Below are positions 11,517 to 21,770 of a stretch of DNA of 49,367 bases, piece by piece. How positions within the stretch are numbered: position 1 is the first letter of the stretch; every line of letters begins with the position of its first letter. This DNA is from Discostella pseudostelligera (taxonomy: Eukaryota > Bacillariophyta > Thalassiosirophyceae > Thalassiosirales > Thalassiosiraceae), in assembly GCA_036940085.1 (NCBI GenBank), contig JALLBK010000280.1, positions 1 to 49,367 on the forward strand, in the 5' to 3' direction. Position numbers and translations under genes: made by a program. The notes below the pieces were generated by a model, which did not search any database, was not told the DNA's origin, and saw nothing but the letters and a program-made list of their open reading frames with translations.

Positions 11517-12716
11517 TTAGTCTTCTTTCCTTGACTTTCTACCTCTAACGGTATTTGTCCCTGTCTCGGCAACAGACGAATGCGCTCTCTCCTCTCCATG
11601 ATGTTTTTGTTCTACATATGGATATGTCGAATGCATCCATAGGCTAACCGCCGCCAGCAATCCTCCGGCAACCTCTTCTCTCGACAATGTCTTATTTGTA
11701 TCCACAATACTTTGCACAACTCCCGAAAGAAGTATGCCGAAGATAAGAGCAAAGCCCTTTTGGACAGTACCGGCGTACTTGATAACCAATCCAACTAATA
11801 TCCCCCCAGCACTATTTGTCAAGATCGGAATAATTGTCGATACTGTCCATTCATCAAAGAAACCACGCTCCCGAATCAGCCTTCCATCTTCACTCGTAAT
11901 GAATGATACCAATAGTATAAGGATGGATGCAGCACATAGCTCAATAGTGAACAAAAGCGCATTTCGATTCCCCACCTGTAAGCTCTTTTGTGTGATAGCT
12001 CCCGCCAGGCCCGAAAGGAATGAGGCAATCATTATTGGAATAACTCCATGAGAGAGATGTCGTGGGGAGAGATTCGACATGATTGTATAATTATTTGTCG
12101 CATTGTTGTTTCCATCACGTGCATTCATCCAATACGAAGGCAACAGCATATCCAGTGGAACTACTTTCTCCATAATCAATGCCGCGGTTAAAAGGAGCAA
12201 TAGTGCTAGCATTTGTAGTAATGATTGTTTCTTATTCATGAGGAAATAACAACATAATGCTGCCGAGAGCGTCTTGGTCTGATTGAGGACGTTGTAGGTT
12301 ATTGCATCCAGGTTTTGATATGCAATTAATGAGCACATATTTTGAATGAGGTAGATGGTGGCTGGCAGGAGAGATAGCCGTAGCCAGGACACGATAGACC
12401 AACCTGGATATTGATTAAATACGAATGATATGAATTCGGTAAATGANTTGCCAAGGCTAATTCCCACAACACCAATGATTAATTTCACAACCTCTTGCAT
12501 GAAAATTACCGTACTCTTGATAATGTTCTTGGATGTGAATTGTTGGGTAACGATTGGTTGAATTCCGAATTGCAGTGCGAGCATGGCCATGAAAAATAAT
12601 GCCGTGTAGGAGAGGCTATGGTTGCCGCCTCCGCTGTTGCCGCTGGAGGAGGAGGCCGACGATTGTTTTGTTCCAGCTGACCCATTGCTTGTTGGAGTTG
12701 AAGAAGTGACGACCAT
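11517..12716 (-). CDS. Golgi nucleotide-sugar transporter (SLC35A / UDP-galactose transporter-like)
   Basis: Single exon, 399 aa, starting [13 protein letters not shown]. After a Ser/Gly-rich 30-residue cytosolic start there are about ten hydrophobic helices. Family motifs are clear: [15 protein letters not shown] after helix 1, the [20 protein letters not shown] stretch typical of SLC35A proteins, and [20 protein letters not shown] near the end. The family exchanges cytosolic UDP- or CMP-sugars for lumenal nucleotide monophosphate in the Golgi or ER. Which sugar is carried cannot be read from sequence. Base 12447 is an N, giving one unknown residue (position 90). Convergent with the K+ channel (71 bp between stops) and divergent from the 13155 gene. 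Confidence 0.85.
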   Translation of the reverse strand: MVVTSSTPTSNGSAGTKQSSASSSSGNSGGGNHSLSYTALFFMAMLALQFGIQPIVTQQFTSKNIIKSTVIFMQEVVKLIIGVVGISLGXSFTEFISFVFNQYPGWSIVSWLRLSLLPATIYLIQNMCSLIAYQNLDAITYNVLNQTKTLSAALCCYFLMNKKQSLLQMLALLLLLTAALIMEKVVPLDMLLPSYWMNARDGNNNATNNYTIMSNLSPRHLSHGVIPIMIASFLSGLAGAITQKSLQVGNRNALLFTIELCAASILILLVSFITSEDGRLIRERGFFDEWTVSTIIPILTNSAGGILVGLVIKYAGTVQKGFALIFGILLSGVVQSIVDTNKTLSREEVAGGLLAAVSLWMHSTYPYVEQKHHGEERAHSSVAETGTNTVRGRKSRKED

Positions 12717-13154
12717 TGTTGTAAAGGCGAGTTCGGAATGTTGAGATTGAGGATAGAGATTCGATTTCGATTGAGTTCAATGTGAGGGTGCAAGGCGAAG
12801 GGTGGTGCAGTGATGGGTGATGGTGACGCGGAAAGCTGCGATCGTCGATGGTGATAGTGATGGGCCGACCCCTCCACCACATCATTGGAGTAGGAATTAG
12901 TATCGACATGCTTCCCGCCAAATCAATGACGATCGGGCGCGCCATTTATTGGCAAAGGATGGCGGGAAACTTTGAAAAGAATGGGAAACTCTGAAAAGAA
13001 TGGCGGGAAGATTTCGTACTTATTCCTACGTGAAACGAGCACACCTCTCTCTCCACCTCTCATCGCCGAAGAAGTGTGTCAGCCGCCACCGCTACTACGA
13101 CTACTAAGGCACGCACTCGTTAGCAACACCCCACAACACCCATCAATCCGCACG
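12717..13154. promoter_or_regulatory. Divergent promoter with four TGGCGGGAA/GGCGCGCC sites
   Basis: The region carries CTTCCCGCCAAAT (reverse of ATTTGGCGGGAAG) at 12911-12923, GGGCGCGCCATTT at about 12934-12946, GGATGGCGGGAAACTTTGAA from 12958 and AATGGCGGGAAG near 13000. The last two sit in partly repeated context (GGGAAACT..TGAAAAGAAT). These are E2F-like. Because they extend past an in-frame ATG at 12972, the real start of the next gene is more likely 13155. Confidence 0.55.
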
Positions 13155-14567
13155 ATGACGATGGGCTTAGAAGCCAGACAGCAATGCCGTTGTCGGGAAA
13201 TGGCTCTTCTACGCCGCAGCAGAAAGAGGTCATCGTGGCGGTGTGCCACCCGTCTCATGCTCTTCGTATTGTTGCTGCAAGTCATTACCCCAAATAGGTT
13301 CGCTCCACCGTGCCTTCAACTGCCCAGCATAACTCCGGTGTCTGCATCAGGAATAATAACTGACTTGATATATACCACCATTGAACGCATTTTTCCCGAC
13401 GATGGCATCGAAAGTGATTCTGAAACCCGCACTCTTGGCATTGTCGAGATATCGGAGATGCGAGCACGAGACATCAAACGTCGTCTCGCTCGATCTCATG
13501 GCTACGATCCCGATGAATTGTCACGGATGATCGACAAGAAGGAATTGATTAATGCGTTATCATATGAAGAGCACAAGGTGTATCAGCAGGAGGCAGATCG
13601 AAGAAAATGGAGACGGTTTAAAGCAACTGCGATTTATACTTGTGTGGCAGTTTTGGCGGTGATGTTTTGGCCTTTACTGAGGCATGCTTTCGAGGTTGCT
13701 CATGTCAATTTTGTAGTCTACACAGGTGATCAAGATCATGTATCTGGTTGATGGTTGGTTTGATTGTCATACTTTACAATTTTCGGTATTTGATTATTTG
13801 ACAATAACGCGTTTGTTTCAATGCTTTCCAAACATGCAGATAGAAGAAGGCACGAAATACGTCGATGTCGTGACTTCCACTCGTTCAAAGGATACTTTGG
13901 GATATTTCTCCTATTCATAATTGATCTCCTCTCCTTTTGGCTATCTGTATCGGTTCTTCTGTCATGGGTCATGAGCAGCAAGTATTTCTTCCCGGTTCCG
14001 AATATCCCTATCCGACCCGCACAACTATTAACAATTAACGGTGGCGATGCGGGAGCATTAGGTAAATATATGATTGGTACGGATGTTTTCTCTCAGAATT
14101 TTGAAATCATCTCACTTTTATTTGATTGATGAAATTGATATCTCTCTTCTTTGCCAGGCAAATACGGTATTAATGTTGGCCCGATGGTTATTTCTTGGTC
14201 ATTCCGATTCTTAAATGGAAAGGTAGAGGGAATGATCGGAAGGGCTATGGCAGATGCTTTAAACCGACAAAAGAAATGTGAACGAGACGAAATGAAAAGG
14301 ATTCGGAAGGAGGAACGAACAAAAGAGAAAGAGGCTCGGAGAGTGGCACGGGAACAGGCAAAGTTGGCGAAGGAGGAGAGGAGGAACACCCCTTGGGACG
14401 ACGATGATAGTTCGGAGGATGGTTCTGATGGCGAAAGGTCATACGGCATGTCTTCATCGAATGTCGTACATGAAAATTTGACGTCGTTTGATGAATTCGA
14501 CACTAATTACAACCGTGCAAGGGAGCCAGCAGCTGGGAGCTCCTCAAACATGGAAGATCTAGACTAG
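13155..14567 (+). CDS. Unknown multi-pass membrane protein with a SAP-like motif
   Basis: Three exons, 13155-13725, 13840-14061 and 14158-14567, give 400 aa. The frame is open back to 12972, but that part holds promoter-like sites, so 13155 is chosen. A basic start leads to a signal anchor (ATRLMLFVLLLQVI). Next is a SAP-like or ARMET-C-like helix pair, MRARDIKRRLARSHGYDPDE followed by LSRMIDKKELINALSYEEHK. Two membrane segments follow (TAIYTCVAVLAVMFWPLL and FGIFLLFIIDLLSFWLSVSV), the second after the first intron. The C-terminal 110 residues are a charged coiled coil (KKCERDEMKRIRKEERTKEK) ending in an acidic Ser-rich tail. I do not know its function; an organellar or ER membrane protein is a guess. 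Confidence 0.65.
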
Positions 14568-14921
14568 AGCGACGAAGGTAAACACAATTATATCATCATG
14601 CCGATTCGTTGTCAGCCTAATGAAACAATACACTGATGCTTATATTATTGTTTCTTCTTTGAACATCTTGTGAGACTTATGCTTTGAATTTTTGACCACC
14701 ACCAACCAAGCAAGCAAGAGGAAGATAGAACGGTGGCTGTTCCTGCGTATTTATTTAGCGAGAATTACACACACACTGTTTAATAAATCGCCAAAGTTTG
14801 AAATCCAAAGATCTTTCCATTAGGCCTGCGACATCATTCCGACGCAGCGGCAGCGACAGAACAACACCCGGCCCGACAGCCGCCGATATCGTAGGGCAGT
14901 GCTCAAATATCGACAATTACA
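14568..14921. other. Intergenic, nothing specific
   Basis: The 3' flank of the SAP-like gene and 5' flank of the 5'-nucleotidase. It holds a T-rich tract and a caacc/caagcaag low-complexity stretch near 14700. No conserved element or RNA gene was recognised. Confidence 0.35.
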
Positions 14922-17056
14922 ATGGCCAATATCCTTCGGATTTTCCGTCAGCAGGTGTTCACAGCTTCAACCTCCTTGCCTTCTGCTTCGGCTGCGATTC
15001 TTCGACGTCAGAGAACATTCAGCCCGAAGAAAAACAAGAAGTTCGTCGCTTGCATTCAATCATCAAGCCTGGCTACGACCACCATGAACTCTTCCTCGGC
15101 TGCGGACGACGGCGACGGATTGGTAACTGTTCGAATAGTATCAATAAATGATGTATATGACCTTACGAAGCTACCGAGGTAAGTGCAAGATCTTGAATAA
15201 GTAAGCCATCTCCATTTTATTATTTCAGCAATTGAAATTGCATTAACGTACTCAACTATGTCGCTTCCATTCTGAATGGGTAGATTGGCTACATTCCTTC
15301 GCTCATTGGGACCACACACGCAAAATGATGTTGATGCCAAGTATGACAAACGAATTAAACCATCAGCTGTCACTCTCAACGGTGACTTCATCTCTCCTTC
15401 AACACTAAGCTCCATCGACAACGGACGAGGTCATGTGGCTGCAATCCGGGCTGCAGGAATCACTCATGTTTGCCTTGGTAATCACGAAGCTGATATACCA
15501 CTGAATATACTAAAAGAACGTCTGGATGACCTTGCCAAGGGAAAGCGAGTAGTGGTCTTGAATACCAATGTCAGAGGGTTGGGTCGACATTCACGTGAAT
15601 TGGACGTAGTCAGCTCGAATTGTGGACAAATAAAAGTTGGTTTGTTGGGGTTGCTCAGCGACGAAGCTGGCATGTTTCGTGATGGAACCTTCAAGGGGTT
15701 GCAAATTGATGATGTCAAGAAGAGATATGAGGAGATGCTATCGAAAATTAATTCGACAAGGATTGCCGACTGTCTGGTTCCATTGACACATCAGACATTG
15801 AATGCAGATTTTGAATTGGCGAGATGGATGTTAGATTTGCAATCACTTCATTCTGAGACGAAAGAGCATCATGTTGGAGGCGTTATCTTGGGAGGCCATG
15901 AGCACACAAAAATTCACGAACACGTGTCGTTGGGTGATCAACTTCCAGCGGACTGCATTCAAATAGTCAAAACTGGAATGAATTCTGACCGTGCAGCCGT
16001 CATAGATCTTCGATTCAACCCGTCCATCCACACTCTTTTGGACACACACGTTCACTTTGAGGAGCTAGATGAAAGCCATCAATCATGTCCAATTGTGAGT
16101 ACCATCGTGACGAAGCATCTCTCGGCGATTGAAGAGCTGCAAGATTTCATCGTCTTTGATAGCAAAACCATGCTTTCGGATTTCTTCATCGATCCATCTA
16201 CCGGAAAGCGCCTTTCATTATCATCGGAGTCTACAAGATATGAACAGACCACAGTAGGAGCATTCTTCTGCACTGCTGTGAAATCAGAATTGGGTACCGA
16301 TGTCTGCATCATTAATGGTGCTCCCATCAAGGCCTCGAAGGTGTACACCGACGGAATCATGAGTTATGAGGAGTTGAGAAGCGAGTTGCCGTTTCCTTTG
16401 AAAATAGTCGTTGTAGAGATGACTCGAAAGCAATTGCGTGAAGCCATACATCACTCCAGAACGAATGTGGAAGAAGGGAAGGTTTCCGAGACGCGGGAAG
16501 ATGGAAATATTGAACGTCGAGGCTACTTGCAGACCGATTTCGATTATTGGAAGCATGGTCCTTGTATTGACTCCGAAAGAGATGATGAGATCTTGACAGT
16601 TGCCTTGCCACGCAATCTCTTGAGTGGTAAGACATAGATACGGTACTTGCCGACGTATATTTATTTGGCATTATTACTGACCCTTCTTTGCCTCGATTCT
16701 ACGATGAAGGCTTCTGCAAAATACAACCCCTCATGGACCTCCGCAGCGAGCTTGAATCTCGGAATGCTCTACCCAGCGAAGACGACTACATTAAAGCCAT
16801 TGATCTCATAGTCAGATATTGTTGTCGTGATCGATGGGATGCAATTTCCAAAGTAGTGTCGTTTGACGATTTGGATCTCAATAAGGATGGCTCATTAAGT
16901 AGAGACGAAGTACGTGTTGCAATCAAACGAGGTCTCGGAGAGGATCCATCTGACGCGTTGGTTGAGAGTATGATGTCTGCAATCGATGTTGATGCTGACG
17001 GAATCATCGATGTAAATGAATTCAATGAGAACTTGTCCAAACTAAGGCATAACTGA
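14922..17056 (+). CDS. 5'-nucleotidase-type metallophosphatase with C-terminal EF-hand pair
   Basis: Three exons, 14922-15178, 15284-16626 and 16710-17056, give 648 aa. The first join restores KLPR-LATFLRS; the second joins NLLS-GFCKIQPL and fuses the phosphatase to the EF-hand exon. Metallophosphatase motifs: SINDVYDL (motif 1, with Tyr where UshA has His), LNGDFISPS, LGNHE, PLTHQ and GGHEH. The 5'-nucleotidase C-terminal domain follows (GAFFCTAVKSELGTDVCIIN, then KIVVVEMTRKQLREAI). The last 110 residues hold two EF-hands with complete loops, DLNKDGSLSRDE and DVDADGIIDVNE. The family hydrolyses nucleotides or related phosphoesters; the EF-hands suggest calcium control. The N-terminus (MANILRIFRQQVFTASTSLP) looks like a mitochondrial presequence rather than a signal peptide. 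A later start at MNSSSAADD (about 15084) is possible. Confidence 0.85.
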
Positions 17057-17716
17057 TGTTGTGCATGAGCACAGATAAAAGATAATGTTGTAACAAAGTA
17101 GTTCATCAGCCATTTCCACTGCAATTGGTGGTGCAAATGAAATCGCACATATTCATTCAATATGCATAACGCTACTGTCATCACTATATCTCTCAGGCTC
17201 CTTCCGCCTCAGCCGACGCCATTTTGGTACGGTTCGTCAGTTTTGGATCGGTCCGTAAGCGATTTTGGTACAGTTCGCAAGTTTTGGATCGATATTCGTA
17301 AGCGATTTTGAGCGATGTTGGTGTGTACCGTCGATCGATGCAGTTGAAGGGGCGAACCATGAACAACTCCGTCTGGTAGCAACGGCGATCTCTCTCTAGC
17401 GCTGGCGCTGACACCCTATTTATATTGATCAAGAACGAGTGGCATTCCTGTCGATTGATACCTCCGGTAAGAGATTCGACATGAATTTGCCAGTGTCGGT
17501 TGTCATTTATTGTAGACATTTGGTCCATGATCGCGTTGTCGAAGCGGCGGCAGTCCGCAGGCATCGGCGGTAGTTCCCCCGCAGAGTCGGGCCTCGCGAT
17601 TATTCCATTCGATGCGTGCCTGAGTTGCGTGAAGCAAAGCTCTAACTCTCTCGGTCCTTCATGCCCATAGTGTTCCGAACAATTTTCCCTATACAAGTAC
17701 GAGTACTGATTAGAAC
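17057..17716. other. Upstream region of AP-2 sigma; long antisense ORF judged spurious
   Basis: The region contains the 42-bp tandem repeat described separately. A 197-codon open frame on the minus strand (17786-17193) shows no protein-like features, crosses the AP-2 sigma start and reads through the repeat, so I do not annotate it as a gene. Confidence 0.4.
17223..17309. repeat. Two imperfect 42-44 bp direct repeats
   Basis: Unit 1 (17223-17264) starts TTTGGTACGGTTCGTCAG and unit 2 (17265-17309) starts TTTGGTACAGTTCGCAAG; both contain TTTTGGATCG and end CGTAAGCGAT. They lie about 410 bp upstream of the AP-2 sigma start. Function unknown. Confidence 0.75.
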
Positions 17717-18311
17717 ATGGTACGCAACTGTTAATATTTTGTCCCCTCCATGATGAGTGATCATTAATATTCACGTCCTTGTTCACTGGCGACAGATTCG
17801 TTTCTTTCTATTACAAAATCGACAAGGGAAAACAAGGCTTTCGAAATGGTATGTGCCACCCCCAACTGGTGGAGGAGCCAACTCCTCCCTACCCCCAAAC
17901 AGCGGAAATCAAATCCTTGCGGCAAACTACTCTGCCAGCAATAACAACCAATCAGAAGCAGAGAAGTCACGAATTGAAGCAGAAGTTCATCGATTGGTTA
18001 CTTCCCGAGATAAAAAATACACAAATTTTATTGAATACAACAATTACAAATTGATCTACCGTCGCTATGCCGGGCTTTTCTTCACCATCGCTGTGGATGT
18101 GCAAGACAATGAATTGAGTTACTTGGAGAGCATACATTTGTTTGTTGAGCTACTGGACTCTTATTTTGCCAATGTTTGTGAATTAGATATTGTGTTCAAT
18201 TTCAATAAAGTTTACTTGCTCCTTGATGAGTACATGTTGGCGGGGGAGATTGAGGAGACGAGCAAGAAGGAAATTTTGGAGAGGGTGAAATTCCTGGAGA
18301 AGTTGGATTAG
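17717..18311 (+). CDS. AP2S1: AP-2 complex sigma subunit (clathrin adaptor small chain) with a 35-residue insert
   Basis: Exon 1 is only the start codon (17717-17719), followed by a 76-bp intron (gtacgc...acag) and exon 2 at 17796-18311; together 173 aa. The join gives [20 protein letters not shown], which is the AP-2 sigma N-terminus. After this comes an extra, Asn/Pro/Gly-rich insert of about 35 residues (from [11 protein letters not shown] to NNNQSE) where the animal protein has a short loop. The rest is highly conserved: [20 protein letters not shown], then [20 protein letters not shown], then [13 protein letters not shown]. The subunit belongs to the core of the plasma-membrane endocytic adaptor and binds dileucine cargo signals together with alpha. 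The longer frame starting at 17757 is inside the intron and should not be used. Confidence 0.9.
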
Positions 18312-18396
18312 GCGGACTCTATGGACGACGTGTAGCTGGAAGGACATAGGTACATTCTAACCATCAGTGTAATATTGGTTTCTATCCATTCCGTCA

Positions 18397-20332
18397 TTAT
18401 TTATCGGATGCAAATGCAGACACTTCATTCCAACCGTAGTCATCGGGTATATCTCTCAATTTTGTTCCCGTTGCCCACTCCTCAAAGTTATCGCACAACG
18501 AACCTGCAACCTCTGCCACTGTTTGTTCTTTTAACGAACCCTCCTTAAATTCAGAACTGCTGGGTAACCGAGGCTTGACAAGCAACGATGGGAAATCACA
18601 ACACTCCTTGCACCGCTTGGCAAAGTTATAGTGGGTGCATACGCGCTTATGTGTCTCTGCGGCCCGTTCTGAACTCGGCTTCTTGATGATGGGGATATAT
18701 CCCCAATTCGTACGACCCAGAATCAGTTCAATGGAATTGAATGACGTCTCGTGCATCGAAGGGATTAAATTGTATTCGCATCCTTCGCAATCCAAGTTCA
18801 TGACGCTAATGGGAGTACCCAATGGCAGATCCTCGGGCGTCGCCTCAGCCAAAATTACACGCAGTGTACGCAATCGAACTGATATCTCCATATCTGATGC
18901 AAAGTCAAAGTCTTTCTCTGGCTGCCAACTTTTAGTTGCCGTGGTCATGCTCGGTTTCCATACCATCTTCATCATACTATCGTTATCATCATGATGCTTT
19001 GTTCCTACCCCCGCCAATATTGGGTGAACATATTGCAGCTGATTGCGCGAAAGATTGCATCGATAGTTGATGTTTTGGATCAGCCACGATGGTGATGCAG
19101 GTTCAATACTGACGATAGTTGTTTCGGGATAAAGAAATGATATGACCATCGACGTAAGTCCAAATGCCGCACCAACATCGACGAATAGTTTATTTGGACC
19201 CAACAGTTTGGATGGCACTGTTATGAATTATAAACAGCAAGCAATGTCATGAGATTTGGTATAGTATAAATGCAACGAGTGAATACGGCAATCACTTACA
19301 GTCATGGAATCGGTATAAATTGTCATGACTCTTATCTGCGGCCTCGTTGTCAAAATTGTACATACCCTGTCCCTCAAATCCAGAATTGATTACACGCAAC
19401 ATGCCCAGGGTACCTTTATCATTCTCCGGATACCAAAGATGCACTTCATGTCCACGCAATGATTCCTTGTGCTCCAATATGACGCGGAGGGTTTTGGTTA
19501 TTATCTCTTCTGGCATTTGTGCTCGAGCTGAGGACCATAGGTTGAGTAGTTCTTCACGAGTCTCAAATGAATTTATATCGCAGTGAATGGAAGGATTTGA
19601 AGAGTCTGACGATACTGTCTTTGGTAGTGTGAGTGCCTCGGCCGCGAGGCAGAATAAGTGCCTACCAGTGAGTTTTAGACCGTTCTGCTTGTCAAGCAGT
19701 CGTCTATGTTGTTTGTTAGTATTTTTTGCACCAGCATCGGGTGGATCGATTGGAAAAAAATCATCGCCATGCACTCCTACTCCTCCCCCAGACTCAAAAG
19801 CTTGATATTCTCTTAACATCAAGTCATCGGCTGACCCCGCCTCCCAACTTTTCACATTAGCATCCGTTTTCTTCACTGGTGCTTTATAGGTTGTTTTTTT
19901 CTTTACCTTCTGTTCATCTAATATCGTTTGCCACTCCCGTTCCATCTCCTCTTGCAATGCATCGCAGTGCAATGTCGCAGCAATATCCAATGCCAATGCA
20001 TTCTCATTCGAGTCTAGCAATTTATGACTGGGACCGATGTATATCCGTTTTCCACCACCACGACGCAAAAGTGCTTCTTCGCTAAGACCAGTTTTGCGCA
20101 GTTCGGGAGATAGGCGTGGATCATAAGAACTCGATTGCCCAACTCCACTGGAGGAGAGAATGCCAGCGATCAAGAAGAAGTACGAGAAGGTAGCGACACT
20201 AAATAGACCAACGCCGATTAATAACAAAACTCGATCGGCAGGAGACAGCCGCGAGAGGTAGGGAATGTTGATGCCTCCACTGCCTGGTCTGCGGACACGG
20301 CGTGACATGTTGGAGCGGTGGATTTGCACCAT
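18397..20332 (-). CDS. FkbM-type methyltransferase, type II membrane protein
   Basis: Two exons, 20332-19300 and 19217-18397, joined over an 82-bp GT-AG intron (FHD-LPSKLLGP), give 617 aa. A short basic cytosolic start (MSRRVRRPGSG) precedes a single membrane anchor, DRVLLLIGVGLFSVATFSYF, so the enzyme probably faces the Golgi or ER lumen. Residues 60-340 are a variable stem. The FkbM fold starts in exon 2 with the SAM-binding motif LFVDVGAAFGLTSMVISFLY, then TTIVSIEPASPSWLIQNINY, and later NLDCEGCEYNLIPSM, the acidic motif typical of FkbM proteins. A Cys cluster (CTHYNFAKRCKECC) follows. The family methylates sugars or other hydroxyls; the substrate is not visible. Confidence 0.8.
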
Positions 20333-20627
20333 GGTTGCGGTAGGTTAGTTGGAGTAGATCTTTTGCAGTATTGCGTTGAGCGGCGGAGTGGCGGCCATGG
20401 CCATGGAGATGGGAGGCTTCGCAAAAGTTGGGCACCATCAAGATCTTCGGCATGAACTGCCACGTGGAAGAATAGGCACTTTGACTCGACTTGCCACGTG
20501 GAAGATCCGATTCGGCGACACTTTGCTCACCCTGACACGTGTGACAGACCTCATCTGCGACGTCACTTCTTGCCGCCGCTGCGTCGCCCGCCGATCCATC
20601 GAGCCATTTTTTGCCGAAAACAATACG
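20333..20627. promoter_or_regulatory. Divergent promoter with CACGTGGAAG and TGACTCGACTT
   Basis: CACGTGGAAG occurs at 20461-20470 and again at about 20495-20504, with TTGACTCGACTT between them (20481-20492). GACACGTGTGAC lies near 20534-20545 and GACGTCAC near 20559. The CACGTGG/GACTCGACT pairing repeats that at 4770-4935 but no TGGCGGGA is present. The + strand frame is open from 20376 through these sites, which is why I do not start the methyltransferase there. Confidence 0.55.
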
Positions 20628-21443
20628 ATGACCATGGTCAAGATGCGCTCCAATATCATACTATCCCTCATCTCTCTTAGTGCATTATACCCGGCAATGG
20701 GATTCTCGCCGGTACTGTCATCTATGAATCAAGTGGCAGCTTCGTCGTCGCTGGCGGCATCGACCATGAAAGAGCTTGCCGAGCGAGTACTTACCAACCC
20801 AAAATTCCCACCCGAATGGCCCTACTCACCATCCGATTTTGAACGTCAAGACGAATCTGATGATTCCATCTTCTACGATTCCCCACGTCTAGTCTACCAT
20901 ATTGATGACTATGCCGTTACTGCATTGACTGAGTACTATGCACGCAATCTACAGGATGGCGACGATGTGCTTGACATTTGCAGTTCCTGGGTGAGTCATT
21001 ATCCCAAAACATGGAAAGGTGGTAATGTAGTTGGATTGGGTATGAATGAATATGAATTAAGTCAAAACAAACAATTATCTTCGTACGTGGTGCGTGATTT
21101 GAATAATGAACCGACATTCCCATTCGAGAGCAATTCGTTTGATAAGGTAACATGTGTCGTAAGCGTGGACTACTTGAATCAACCCAAAAAAATATTTGAT
21201 GAAATTGCACGAGTATTACGACCTGGCGGAGAATGCATTATATCCATGAGCAATCGGTGTTTTCCTACCAAAGCCTTTAGAATCTGGCTTCAGACTTCGG
21301 ATCTTGAGCATATATTCATTGTAGGAAGTTTCTTTCATTACTCGGGACAATTTGAGCCGGCTTCGTGTGAGGATATCTCGCCAAATCCTGGTAGGAGTGA
21401 TCCGATGTTCATTGTGAAAGCGGTGAAGAAGAGTGCGGTGTAA
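20628..21443 (+). CDS. Plastid-targeted class I methyltransferase
   Basis: Single exon, 271 aa from the ATG at 20628 (MTMVKMRSNIILSLISLSAL). This start gives a signal peptide ending YPAMG-FSPVLSS, the diatom plastid motif with Phe at +1; the frame extends upstream to 20376, but that would bury the signal. Motif I is VLDICSSWVSHYP, not the usual LDxGxGxG; this Ser/Trp form occurs in a plant/cyanobacterial group of type-11 methyltransferases (from memory). NVVGLGMNEYELSQNKQL, PFESNSFDKVTCVVSVDYL and RVLRPGGECIISMSNRCFPT follow in normal order. Substrate unknown. Confidence 0.8.
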   Translation: MTMVKMRSNIILSLISLSALYPAMGFSPVLSSMNQVAASSSLAASTMKELAERVLTNPKFPPEWPYSPSDFERQDESDDSIFYDSPRLVYHIDDYAVTALTEYYARNLQDGDDVLDICSSWVSHYPKTWKGGNVVGLGMNEYELSQNKQLSSYVVRDLNNEPTFPFESNSFDKVTCVVSVDYLNQPKKIFDEIARVLRPGGECIISMSNRCFPTKAFRIWLQTSDLEHIFIVGSFFHYSGQFEPASCEDISPNPGRSDPMFIVKAVKKSAV

Positions 21444-21770
21444 CCACGTGAAGATGGAGGTGAATTTTCTCAATCATGAGTGCCCAATTAGGTAGAGTGC
21501 AAATCATACTATATTTGTGGTCGAACCACTCTCAAAGAGACCGTCAAGAGTTGCTACTGTCGAGTTTACATGTAATTTATTTAGTTCATCGTTAAACGTC
21601 GGGCCATCTACTATCGCTAGCCTATTAAGTTTATTACAGTCGGCATAATAAAGATTGTCGTGGCCCTCTGCATTAATTGGAGTTCCATCGTTTGCAAACA
21701 AATCGAAACAGTCATTCAATAAGGATGAACCCATGGTTCACATGCATAATATTCCCTCTCCCATCGTTAT
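21444..21770. other. Convergent intergenic region
   Basis: This 327-bp stretch lies between two stop codons. A 76-codon minus-strand open frame (21734-21504) has no recognisable features. It most likely holds the two 3' UTRs. Confidence 0.4.

Noticed and set aside
12972..13154. N-terminal extension of the SAP-like protein from the ATG at 12972
   Set aside because: It would encode E2F-like promoter sites and hide the signal anchor that starts right after 13155.
16688..17056. Stand-alone small EF-hand protein
   Set aside because: A phase-correct GTAAGA...AAG intron of 83 bp fuses it to the 5'-nucleotidase. Kept as one gene unless transcripts say otherwise.
17193..17786. 197-codon minus-strand ORF
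   Set aside because: It reads through a DNA repeat and across the AP-2 sigma start, with no domain or composition typical of a protein.
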